Assembly (NCBI GenBank): GCA_945871545.1 | Contig: CAMBWJ010000039.1 | Location: forward strand, 1-10,004 | Reading direction: 5' to 3' | Length of the DNA: 10,004 bases | Source of the DNA: an uncultured Clostridia bacterium | GTDB taxonomy: Bacteria > Bacillota_A > Clostridia > Christensenellales > Aristaeellaceae | Shown here: positions 1-6,668 of the stretch, piece after piece | Layout: each line of letters opens with the position of its first letter | Position numbering within the stretch: the stretch's first letter is position 1 | Made by a program: the position numbers and the translations under genes | Notes under the pieces: model-generated | What the model was told of the DNA's origin: nothing | Database searches by the model: none | The model's input: the letters and a program-made list of their open reading frames with translations, nothing else

Positions 1-926
1 GTGCCCAGGCCGATCTTCACGATGCCGAAGATGAACAGGGAGATGACCGCGCCGATGACGCTGCCCTTGCCGCCGTCGGTGGAGAAGCCGCCGAGGACTG
101 CCGCAGCGATGGCGTACATGTGGTAGCCGTCCATGATGTCCGCCTTGACGGAGGAGGACGTCGCGCCCACGAAGAACAGGCCGGTCACGGCGCTCATCAG
201 GCCCGCAACCACGTAGCAGCCCACCTTGATGCGGTCCACGCGGATGCCGGAGAAGCGCGCCGCCGTGGCGTTGGTGCCGATGGCGAAGATGCGGCGTCCG
301 GTGGGCATCAGGTGCAGCACGATGAAGAAGATGGCTGCGCAGATCAGGAAGATGGGAATCATCACCGGGAGCTTGAAGGAGCCGCAGTCGATCAGGCTGT
401 TCAGGTTCTTCAGCAGGCCGAAGGTGTCGTCCTTGAAGGTGATGGTCTCGCCGCCGATCAGCAGGTAGCTGAAGCCGCGGAAGAACAGCTGGGTGGCCAG
501 CGTGATGATCATGGGGAAGAGCTCCTTGAAGCGGGTGACCAGGAAGCCGTTGATCGCGCCGCAGAGCACGCCCACCAGCAGGCAGGCCGCGATGGACAGC
601 GCGAAGGCCAGGCCGTTGGCCATGCCGCCGACGGTAAGCGCGCGGTAGAGCACCGCCAGCACCACCACGCTCAGCGTGGCGATTGCGCCCACGGAAATGT
701 CCATGTCGCCCAGCGCCAGGATCAGCATCATGCCCAGCGTCATGAAGGAGTAGAGCATGTACGGGCGCAGGGATTTGACGATGTTGGCGAAGTTGAACAC
801 GTCCTTCTTGGACAGGCCCGCTACCAGATTCGCGGAATCCTTCAGGTTAAAGACGATGCAGACCAGGGCCATCAGGCAGATCAGGAAGAACTCCCAGCTC
901 TTGAAGAAGGATTTTACTTTTTTCAT
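1..926 (-). CDS. Sugar-type ABC transporter permease (second permease), 3' end off the window
   Basis: Inner-membrane channel subunit of a carbohydrate-type ABC importer (RbsC/LsrD/RhaQ-like family), presumably forming a heterodimer with the permease encoded just upstream. About 308 residues are visible, which is most of a typical 320-340-residue member; the C-terminus lies beyond base 1. The protein begins MKKVKSFFKSWEF and is followed by alternating hydrophobic segments. It carries the family's GDMDISVG motif (about residues 73-80), a cytoplasmic loop with PTGRRIFAIGTNATAARFSG that contacts the ATPase, and a late glycine-rich AAAVLGGFSTDGGKG segment. The ATG at 926-924 overlaps the previous gene's stop in the arrangement TGATG and has AAGGAGG about 8 bases upstream, so translation is probably coupled. 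Substrate cannot be told from permease sequence; AI-2, rhamnose or another monosaccharide are all possible. Confidence 0.93.
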   Translation of the reverse strand, partial: MKKVKSFFKSWEFFLICLMALVCIVFNLKDSANLVAGLSKKDVFNFANIVKSLRPYMLYSFMTLGMMLILALGDMDISVGAIATLSVVVLAVLYRALTVGGMANGLAFALSIAACLLVGVLCGAINGFLVTRFKELFPMIITLATQLFFRGFSYLLIGGETITFKDDTFGLLKNLNSLIDCGSFKLPVMIPIFLICAAIFFIVLHLMPTGRRIFAIGTNATAARFSGIRVDRIKVGCYVVAGLMSAVTGLFFVGATSSSVKADIMDGYHMYAIAAAVLGGFSTDGGKGSVIGAVISLFIFGIVKIGLG

Positions 927-1939
927 CAGATGTTCCTCCTTGCCAGGTCCTGCTTGTTGGCGATGCGCTGGAGAATGACGTTCAGCAGGATTGCGAACAG
1001 CAGCAGGATACCCTTCACGAATTCGGTGATCATGGAGTTGCCGATGCCCAGCATCGGGATGGCGTTGTCGATCAGGGCGATCATCACCGCGCCGATCACC
1101 ACGCCGGTGATCTTGCCGTAGCCGCCGGTGACGCTCACGCCGCCCAGCACGCAGGCCGCGATGGTGAACATCTCGTTGCCGTTCGCGGTGCCCTTCTCCA
1201 CCGCGTTGTAGAAGCTCAGCCACATCACGCCGGCAAGGCCCGCGGTCGCGCCGCAGATCACGTGGGCCAGCACCTTGATGCGGTTGATCGGCACGCCGCG
1301 CATCTGGGCCGCCTCGGCGTTGGAGCCGACGGCGTAGAGGTTGCGGCCGGTGCGGGTGTACTTGAGGAACACGCCGGTGAGCACCGTCACCGCAATGGCC
1401 ATCCACACCAGCAGCGGAAGGCCCAGGAAGCTGTTGCCGGTCAGGAAGCTGGCGAAGCCAGGGGTCAGGTCGGTGGGGTTGATCTTGTTCATGCCCATCA
1501 GCCAGGACATGGGGATCAGCGCGCGCACGATGTAGCTGGTGGACAGGGTCACGATGATGGCGATGACCCGGCCGTAGCTCATCAGCACGCCGTTGACCGC
1601 GCCGATGGCCGCGCCGATGCCGATGCCCAGCACGAACATCAGGAAGGTGGATTCAATCGCGCCCATGCCCATCAGCTTGCCGGCCACGCAGCCCACGAAG
1701 GCCAGGATGGCGGTGATGGAGATGTCGATGGAGCCCACCAGCAGCACGCAAAGCATGCCGCAGGACATGACCATGTTGATGGAACCGTTCTTGAGAACGT
1801 TCATGTAGGACTTGGGGATGTAGCCCGGAACGCGGATGCTGATCGCCACGAGAAGCAGCACCAGCACCGCCAACAGCGGAATTTCGCGGTGCTCAATCAG
1901 CAGCGCGTACAGGGGCTTGCGCTCTTTCTTTGTCTGCAT
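926..1939 (-). CDS. Sugar-type ABC transporter permease (first permease)
   Basis: A 337-residue integral membrane permease of the RbsC/LsrC/RhaP family, a full-length member. A short basic cytoplasmic N-terminus is followed by a first hydrophobic helix (about 20-36) and further membrane segments. The family motif appears as GSIDIS (69-74), where many relatives have GGIDLS. The ATPase-contacting loop YTRTGRNLYAVGSNAEAA lies at about 194-211, and AACVLGGVSVTGGYG at about 261-275. The ATG at 1939 has AAGGGAG about 9 bases upstream, and only 18 bases separate it from the ATPase stop. The next permease starts inside its stop codon (TGATG). It differs clearly from that second permease, so the channel is most likely a heterodimer, as in LsrCD and RhaPQ systems. 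That comparison is an inference from gene layout, not proof of substrate. Confidence 0.95.
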   Translation of the reverse strand: MQTKKERKPLYALLIEHREIPLLAVLVLLLVAISIRVPGYIPKSYMNVLKNGSINMVMSCGMLCVLLVGSIDISITAILAFVGCVAGKLMGMGAIESTFLMFVLGIGIGAAIGAVNGVLMSYGRVIAIIVTLSTSYIVRALIPMSWLMGMNKINPTDLTPGFASFLTGNSFLGLPLLVWMAIAVTVLTGVFLKYTRTGRNLYAVGSNAEAAQMRGVPINRIKVLAHVICGATAGLAGVMWLSFYNAVEKGTANGNEMFTIAACVLGGVSVTGGYGKITGVVIGAVMIALIDNAIPMLGIGNSMITEFVKGILLLFAILLNVILQRIANKQDLARRNI

Positions 1940-1957
1940 TTCTTCTGCTCCCTTCGG

Positions 1958-3448
1958 TCATTCCTTGCTCTTGGGCATCGCTGCCTTGAGGATGGTGTCC
2001 TGGGTCAGGCCCTCCGCCTGGAATTCGGCGGAGACCTTGCCCTCGCTCATCACGTAGATGCGGTCGGACATGTTCATGACCTCGGGCATCTCGGAGGAGA
2101 TCATCAGGATGCCCATGCCCTGGGCGGCCAGATCGCTCATGATCTCATAGATCTGGGCCTTGGAACCCACGTCCACGCCCTTGGTGGGCTCGTCGAGGAT
2201 GATGAGCTTGGGATCCGCCGCCAGCTGCTTGGCCACAACCACCTTCTGCTGGTTGCCGCCGGAGAGCGCGCCGGTGTGGGTATTGCTGTCGGGGGCCTTC
2301 ACGGCCAGCAGCTTCTTCAGATCGTCGGAGAAGGCGTATTCCTTGCTCCGGTTCAGGAAGATGCCGTAGATGCACTTCTCCAGAACGGAGAGGGAGATGT
2401 TGTAATTGATGGACCAGGACAAAAGCAGCGCCTGCTTCTGCCGGTCCTCGGGCAGAAGGCCGATGCCCTTCTTCATGGCCTCGATGGGGGTGATGCCGGT
2501 GATCTTCTCGCCCCGGAAGTACACGTCGCCGCCGTCGGGCTTCGTGATGCCGAACACGGCCTCCATGACCTCGGTGCGGCCCGCGCCAACCAAGCCGGTC
2601 AGGCCCACGATCTCGCCGGCGTGCACGTTCAGGCTCACGTCCCTGAAGTAGCCCGTGCGGCTGAGCTTGTCGATCTTCAGCAGCTCCTCGCCCACCTGCG
2701 TCTCCTTCTTGGGGAACAGCTGGGTGATCTCGCGGCCAACCATGTGGTGCACCAGGATGTGCTCCTCCACGGGCATGTCCCAGGTGCCGATGTACTGGGC
2801 GTCGCGGAACACGGTCACGCGGTCGGCAAGGCCGTAGATGTCCTCAAAGCGGTGGGAGATCAGGATGATGGCGGTGCCCTGGTCGCGCAGCTTGCGGGAG
2901 ATGGCGTACAGATCCTCGCTCTCGCGGCGGGACAGCGCGGCGGTGGGCTCGTCCATGATCAGGATCTTCGCGTTCATGGACAGCGCCTTGGCGATCTCCA
3001 CCAACTGCTGCTGGGCCACCGACAGGGAGCCCACGGAGACCGTCGGGCTGAAGTCCGCGCCCACGGAATCCAGGAGCTTCTTGGCCTCCCTGTTGGCCTT
3101 GTTCCAGTTGATGAATGGGCCGCGCTTGAATTCGTGGCCGATGAAGATGTTCTCCGCCACGGACAGGTCGGGATAGGACGCCGCGTGCTGGTAGATGGCC
3201 GCGATGCCGTACTTCTGGGCGACGATGGGATCGCTCATGACCACCTTCTTGCCCTCCAGGATGATCTCGCCGCCGTCCGGCTGATGCACGCCCGTCAGGG
3301 TCTTGATGAAGGTGGATTTGCCCGCGCCGTTTTCGCCCACCAGCGCGTGGATCTCGCCCGGCTTCAGGTTGAAGCGCACCTTGTCCAGCGCCTTCACGCC
3401 CGGGAAGATCTTCGTGATGTCATTGAGCTCGAGTATGTACTCCGACAT
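1958..3448 (-). CDS. Sugar ABC transporter ATP-binding protein with two fused nucleotide-binding domains
   Basis: A 496-residue cytoplasmic ATPase of the MglA/RbsA/LsrA/RhaT family that powers import through the two downstream permeases. Domain 1 has Walker A GENGAGKST (38-46), a Q-loop region around YQHAASYPDLSVAENIF, signature LSVAQQQLVEI (142-152), Walker B ILIMDEPT (162-169) and the switch histidine H199. Domain 2 has a degenerate Walker A GLVGAGRT (285-292, Arg for Lys), signature LSGGNQQK (395-402), Walker B LIILDEPTKG (415-424), and SSE instead of a switch histidine. These changes are normal for domain 2 of this family. The ATG at 3448 has GGAGGT 7 bases upstream. It is the first gene of the operon, preceded by a leader of roughly 190 bases. 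The closest named systems by layout are rhamnose and AI-2 importers, but I would not assign a substrate. Confidence 0.96.
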   Translation of the reverse strand: MSEYILELNDITKIFPGVKALDKVRFNLKPGEIHALVGENGAGKSTFIKTLTGVHQPDGGEIILEGKKVVMSDPIVAQKYGIAAIYQHAASYPDLSVAENIFIGHEFKRGPFINWNKANREAKKLLDSVGADFSPTVSVGSLSVAQQQLVEIAKALSMNAKILIMDEPTAALSRRESEDLYAISRKLRDQGTAIILISHRFEDIYGLADRVTVFRDAQYIGTWDMPVEEHILVHHMVGREITQLFPKKETQVGEELLKIDKLSRTGYFRDVSLNVHAGEIVGLTGLVGAGRTEVMEAVFGITKPDGGDVYFRGEKITGITPIEAMKKGIGLLPEDRQKQALLLSWSINYNISLSVLEKCIYGIFLNRSKEYAFSDDLKKLLAVKAPDSNTHTGALSGGNQQKVVVAKQLAADPKLIILDEPTKGVDVGSKAQIYEIMSDLAAQGMGILMISSEMPEVMNMSDRIYVMSEGKVSAEFQAEGLTQDTILKAAMPKSKE

Positions 3449-3625
3449 GATATTACCTCCGCTTTCTGCGTTTTACGTAGAAGCTCCGCTGTGGGAAGCG
3501 CCGGCGCAGACGGATGCCAACATTCCGAAAGAAGTGTTTCATCTGTGCAAAATGTTGACCTGCACGCTCCGTTCGCCGTTTGTCGCATTCCCCGCGATTC
3601 GTCCAAAGTTTCATGGGCTTGCATG

Positions 3626-3655
3626 TTTACATAGTTTGATATATAATAGTATAAA
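3626..3655 (+). promoter_or_regulatory. Probable promoter of the AraC-type regulator gene
   Basis: TTTACA (3626-3631) is followed by an 18-base spacer and TATAAA (3650-3655). A perfect TATAAT at 3642-3647 is an alternative -10, but its matching -35 (TTGCAT, 3619-3624) is poor. Either choice overlaps the opposed ABC-operon promoter almost completely, so the two would compete for polymerase. The leader to the ATG at 3760 is about 100 bases. Confidence 0.45.
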
Positions 3656-3677
3656 GCGTTAATTCTAAATTTGTCAT
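3648..3677 (-). promoter_or_regulatory. Probable sigma-A promoter of the ABC transporter operon
   Basis: Read on the minus strand, ATGACA (3677-3672) is followed after 18 bases by TATACT (3653-3648). Five of six bases match the consensus in each hexamer. Transcription would begin near 3641, giving a leader of about 190 bases before the ATPase. The slightly long spacer and the TTGGYA series abutting the -35 fit an activator-dependent promoter. Confidence 0.55.
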
Positions 3678-3713
3678 TGGCAAGTGTTGGTAGATAATTA
3701 CACAATCTTGGCA
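3677..3713. promoter_or_regulatory. Phased TTGGYA direct repeats, candidate AraC-family operator
   Basis: TTGGCA (3677-3682), TTGGTA (3687-3692) and TTGGCA (3708-3713) lie in the same orientation with start-to-start distances of 10 and 21 bases, that is about one and two helical turns. The first touches the -35 of the ABC promoter, and all three lie just downstream of the predicted araC-gene start. AraC-family proteins commonly bind direct half-sites about 21 bases apart next to a -35. That this regulator binds here is an inference. Confidence 0.35.
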
Positions 3714-3723
3714 TTTTCCACTT

Positions 3724-3737
3724 CGCAAACGGTTTCG
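3724..3737. promoter_or_regulatory. cre-like / LacI-type imperfect operator in the araC-gene leader
   Basis: CGCAAACGGTTTCG resembles the catabolite-response element TGWAANCGNTNWCA in the CG core and flanking A/T runs, matching 11 of 14 positions. The outermost T and A and one inner W position are not matched. Placed after the predicted start of the regulator gene, it could act as a roadblock under CcpA. The match could be chance. Confidence 0.2.
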
Positions 3738-3759
3738 GCGGGAGAAATGGGGTGTTTTC

Positions 3760-4677
3760 ATGGCAAATGTAAAGCTGAGCTTCAATCTGGACCTGACGGA
3801 TCAGTCGCACTGGATCACGGTGACGGCCTCCCAGGCGGTGCGCTCCTCCATCGCCTACGTGCAGGAGCTGGGCGACTTCTACTGCGGGCCGGACTACTAC
3901 ACCACCCGCGAAAATCTGCCTTCCTATTTAATCAAGCTGTGTGTCAGCGGCGAGGGCACGCTGGATTACGAGGGCCAGAGCTACGTGATCCGCCCGGGCC
4001 ACCTGTTCTGGATCGACTGCAACAAGCCCCAGTACTACCGCACCTCGCCCGGCGCGGACAGCTGGCGCATTCTGTGGGTGCACTTCTACGGCGCGCCCTG
4101 CGAGGCCTACTACAAGCTGTTTCTGGCCCAGAACGAGGGTCGCGCGGTGGTGCGCCCCAGCTCGGACATGGCCATCCGCAGCACGCTGGACACGCTGCTC
4201 AAGCTCTATCTCGAGGGCGGCAACACGCTCCAGGACGACGTGCAGGCCTCGGCCATGCTGACCCAGCTGATGTCCCACTGCATCCACGCCGCGGGCATGC
4301 ACAGCGCCAACCGTCTGCCCAACTACGTCATCGACGCCCGCAGCTACATCAACCTGCACTACGCCGAGCGCATCACCCTGGACGAGCTGTCCCGATCCAT
4401 CTCCATCAACAAGTTCTACCTGCAGAAGCTGTTCAAGCGCTGCATCGGGCTCTCGCCCAACGAATACCTGATCCACACCCGCCTGACCCACGCCAAGCAG
4501 CTGCTGCGCACCTCCACCACCCCCATCAACCAGATCGCCATGGACGTGGGGATCAACAACATCGGCCACTTCATCACGCTGTTCAAGCGGTACGAGGGCA
4601 TCACGCCCAGCGCCTACCGCAGGCGCTGGTACAACCCCGACGCACCCCTGGCCGCTGACGAGGAGGCGGAGGAGTGA
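3760..4677 (+). CDS. AraC-family transcriptional regulator with N-terminal cupin-like sensing domain
   Basis: A 305-residue cytoplasmic DNA-binding regulator, probably controlling the divergent ABC operon. Residues about 30-110 form an AraC-type ligand-binding cupin, visible in the GEGTLDYEGQSYVIRPGHLF and SWRILWVHFYG stretches typical of these domains. The C-terminal 100 residues hold two helix-turn-helix motifs. The first is ITLDELSRSISINKFYLQKLFK (about 205-226), written here in running order. The second is INQIAMDVGINNIGHF (about 256-271), followed by the family signature FKRYEGITPSAYRRR (about 275-289). The tail is short and acidic. The ATG at 3760 follows a modest GGGGTG about 5 bases upstream; a GGGAG further up is too distant. 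The gene ends 12 bases before a strong terminator and is monocistronic. The ligand is unknown but is presumably the transported sugar or a derivative. Confidence 0.95.
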   Translation: MANVKLSFNLDLTDQSHWITVTASQAVRSSIAYVQELGDFYCGPDYYTTRENLPSYLIKLCVSGEGTLDYEGQSYVIRPGHLFWIDCNKPQYYRTSPGADSWRILWVHFYGAPCEAYYKLFLAQNEGRAVVRPSSDMAIRSTLDTLLKLYLEGGNTLQDDVQASAMLTQLMSHCIHAAGMHSANRLPNYVIDARSYINLHYAERITLDELSRSISINKFYLQKLFKRCIGLSPNEYLIHTRLTHAKQLLRTSTTPINQIAMDVGINNIGHFITLFKRYEGITPSAYRRRWYNPDAPLAADEEAEE

Positions 4678-4689
4678 GCTCCACAGCAA

Positions 4690-4736
4690 GGGGCGGCGGT
4701 TCCATCAATGGAACCGCCGCCCCAGTATTTTTGTTT
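4690..4736 (+). terminator. Strong intrinsic terminator between convergent genes
   Basis: A perfect 16-bp stem, with GGGGCGGCGGTTCCAT (4690-4705) pairing with 4708-4723 around a 2-base CA centre, is followed by AGTATTTTTGTTT. It lies 12 bases after the AraC-type gene's stop. On the minus strand the same hairpin comes just after the RCC1-like gene (stop 4737-4735), but there the trailing bases (TTGCTGTGG) are not T-rich. Termination in that direction is probably weaker. Confidence 0.9.
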
Positions 4737-6654
4737 ACAGCTGCCAGGCGGAGACCTCGCACTGGCCGTAGTCGTTTGCGCCGAAGGCGTACACGCGGCC
4801 GTCCTCGGTCAGCACCAAGTGGTGGGTGCCGCCGCTCTCCACCTCCACCGCCCTGCCGGGCACCTGAATGTCCACGCCGTCGCCCGGGCGATAGAAGAAG
4901 CTGCGCACCTGTCCGTCCACGCCCACGCCCAGAATTCCGGATTCGCAGGCCGTGACCGTCACCATGCCCTCCCAGGCGGGCGCGCCTTCGTAGCTCGAAA
5001 CCATCGTGCCGTCGTAGAGCACGCCCACGGACACCTGGCCGCAGATCGACAGATCGTAGAGCACCACGCCCAGATCCATCTGCGCGCCCTTGTGGCTGGA
5101 GAGCATCGCGCCCTTGTCGTACAGGCAGCCCAGGGAGTAGGAGCCGCCGGTGACGAAGGTCACGTTGTGCCAGCCGGAGACCAGGGAGCTGTGCATGCCG
5201 CTGGCAACCACGCTGCCGTCGCTTTTGAGGCCGATGGTGTCGTAGGACGCGGCTGCGATGGCCACGACGTCCGTCCAGCCGGACACGTCGCACTGGTTCC
5301 GGGAATTGTCGCCCGCGGCCACCACGGTGCCGTCCGAGCGCAGGCCCACGCTGTGGTACGCGCCCGCAGCCACCTGACGGATGCCGCTCCAGCCGGACAC
5401 GTCGCACTGGCCGTAGCTGTTGTCGCCCGCCGCCAGCGCCGTCCCGGAGCCGGTCACAGCCAGAGTGTGGCGCTTTCCGGCGGCGATCCTGCCCTCGGGC
5501 AGCTCGCTGCGCGCCGCGCTGAGCACCTCCATGGTCTGCTCCAGCTGGTTGAGGCTCTCTGCACTGAAGATGTCTGCGGCGAGGATCGCCTGGGCCTCGT
5601 TTTCGCTCCCGGCCACCTTGTAAGCGGCCCTCGTCACGCGCTCCACCGCGTCCGGCACGTCCAGCAGCAGGCTGTGGGCCGAGGATTCGTTGCCCGCCTG
5701 CCATGCCTGAACCGCCAGCGCACAGCGGCAGTCGGCATAGCGCAGGGCGCTGTCCTCATAGCTGTCCAGCTGATAGAACAGCTGGGCCGCCTGGGTGTAA
5801 TCGCCCTCCTCGTACAGTGCGGCCGCATGGGCATAGCTACTGCGCTGCTGCAGCTCGCTGCGGGTCGCGCCCTCCTGCATCTCTGCAAGCATGGCGTCCG
5901 CCTCGGCGTACTTGCCGGACTTGATGAAGCCCTGCACCACCGCCGCGCGGGTGTTCTCCAGCTTCTGCGCGTCATAGCCGTCCGCCTCCAGCGCATTGAC
6001 CAGCCGCACAGCCTTCTCCGCGTTGCCGGCGGCGGCGCTGGAGCGCGCCCGGGCGCTGTCGATGCTCGGTTTGCACGCCAGCAGCACGCAGAGCGCCACC
6101 GTGACGATCACTCCGCCCACGACGGCGTTGACGATGACCGCCGAGGCCTCGCTCTTTCGGAACACGTCCAGCTTGCGGTTTAGCGCGGACAGCAGCTTGC
6201 CGACGCCCGCAAACAGGGCCAGGAACGCAAGTCCCACGCCCTTGAGGATCTTCAGGAGGATGTTGCTCCCGCGCTTCCGGGGCGCGCGCCGCTGGGGCGC
6301 TGCCCTGCGCGTGGACTGGGCGCTGCTGCGGCGCTGCGCGTCCGCGCCGTAGGAATCGTAGCTGCGCCGGGGCTGCGCGCTCCGGGGCGGATAGCTCCCG
6401 CCCGCATTGCTGCGGCCTGCGCCGGAATTGTAGCTGCTTCGCGGCGGATAGCTGCCGCCCATGCCGCTGCGGCCTGCACCGGAATTGTAGCTGCTTCGCG
6501 GCGGATAGCTCCCGCCCATGCCGCTGCGGCCTGTGCCCGAATTGTAGCTGCTTCGCGGCGGATAGCTGCCGCCCATGCCGCTGCGATTGCTCCCGGCTGC
6601 GCCGCTGCGGTACGCAGAATTGTTTCTCGGATCCCGACGATTCTGATCGTTCAT
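4735..6654 (-). CDS. Membrane-anchored RCC1-repeat protein with repetitive N-terminal tail
   Basis: I do not recognise a named gene; function is unknown. From the ATG at 6654 it has 639 residues. In order there is a disordered Gly/Ser/Tyr/Pro/Arg tail with 19-residue repeats (about 24-92), a basic RRAAPQRRAPRKRG patch (about 116-129), an amphipathic or hydrophobic stretch (132-158), and a clear membrane helix ASAVIVNAVVGGVIVTVALC (about 171-190). A helical region of TPR-like character follows (about 205-385), then seven RCC1-like units (about 393-639) with xxSDGTVVAAGDN and GQCDVSGW motifs, the middle ones degenerate. Basic residues before the helix suggest the tail is cytoplasmic and the propeller outside. 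An in-frame GTG at 6672 overlaps the previous stop, but GAGGGGGG sits about 10 bases before the ATG at 6654, so I prefer the ATG. It is the last gene of the MBOAT/DHHW operon; a structural, sensing or partner-binding role is an inference. Confidence 0.85.
   Translation of the reverse strand: MNDQNRRDPRNNSAYRSGAAGSNRSGMGGSYPPRSSYNSGTGRSGMGGSYPPRSSYNSGAGRSGMGGSYPPRSSYNSGAGRSNAGGSYPPRSAQPRRSYDSYGADAQRRSSAQSTRRAAPQRRAPRKRGSNILLKILKGVGLAFLALFAGVGKLLSALNRKLDVFRKSEASAVIVNAVVGGVIVTVALCVLLACKPSIDSARARSSAAAGNAEKAVRLVNALEADGYDAQKLENTRAAVVQGFIKSGKYAEADAMLAEMQEGATRSELQQRSSYAHAAALYEEGDYTQAAQLFYQLDSYEDSALRYADCRCALAVQAWQAGNESSAHSLLLDVPDAVERVTRAAYKVAGSENEAQAILAADIFSAESLNQLEQTMEVLSAARSELPEGRIAAGKRHTLAVTGSGTALAAGDNSYGQCDVSGWSGIRQVAAGAYHSVGLRSDGTVVAAGDNSRNQCDVSGWTDVVAIAAASYDTIGLKSDGSVVASGMHSSLVSGWHNVTFVTGGSYSLGCLYDKGAMLSSHKGAQMDLGVVLYDLSICGQVSVGVLYDGTMVSSYEGAPAWEGMVTVTACESGILGVGVDGQVRSFFYRPGDGVDIQVPGRAVEVESGGTHHLVLTEDGRVYAFGANDYGQCEVSAWQL
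6379..6585. repeat. 57-bp in-frame tandem repeat, about 3.5 copies
   Basis: Units starting at 6424, 6481 and 6538 are nearly identical. The first two differ at 3 of 57 bases, and the first and third at 1 of the first 48. A partly diverged copy precedes them (about 6367-6423). Each unit encodes 19 residues of the form RSGMGGSYPPRSSYNSGAG. The period is a multiple of three, so copy number can change without breaking the reading frame. Confidence 0.92.
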
Positions 6655-6668
6655 CTGGCACACCCCCC

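Larger units (their letters stand above)
3449..3759. promoter_or_regulatory. Divergent regulatory region between the ABC operon and araC-type gene
   Basis: This 311-base gap has no credible gene. An AT-rich island (about 3620-3715) sits inside GC-rich flanks and carries overlapping opposed promoters, three TTGGYA hexamers and a cre-like site, each listed separately. The remainder (about 3449-3640) would be the ABC operon's leader. It contains a perfect 10-bp GCGCCGGCGC palindrome (3498-3507), a small CGC/GCG hairpin just before the ribosome binding site, and a widely spaced GTGCA/TGCAC inverted pair (3545-3549 and 3561-3565). I recognise no riboswitch, T-box or terminator-antiterminator in it. 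Confidence 0.7.

Noticed and set aside
2573..2596. Arg in place of the Walker A lysine in ATPase domain 2, and no switch histidine there
   Set aside because: Both changes are normal for the second domain of RbsA/MglA-type ATPases, so they are not evidence of inactivation.
1262..3634. 790-codon plus-strand open frame opposite the ATPase and permease genes
   Set aside because: It is the mirror of GC-rich minus-strand genes. Its translation is dominated by His, Ala, Gly, Asp and Val with no recognisable domain, and the opposite strand has complete, conserved proteins.
3394..3810. Possible small protein encoded in the ABC operon leader (minus strand)
   Set aside because: The frame runs through the AT-rich promoter island and into the ATPase gene out of frame. 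Its internal ATGs lack ribosome binding sites.
4708..6183. 491-codon plus-strand open frame opposite the RCC1-like gene
   Set aside because: Shadow of the minus-strand gene; no ribosome binding site or recognisable domain.
6379..6585. CRISPR-like array
   Set aside because: The repeats are contiguous 57-bp units without unique spacers, lie in frame inside a coding region, and no cas genes are near.
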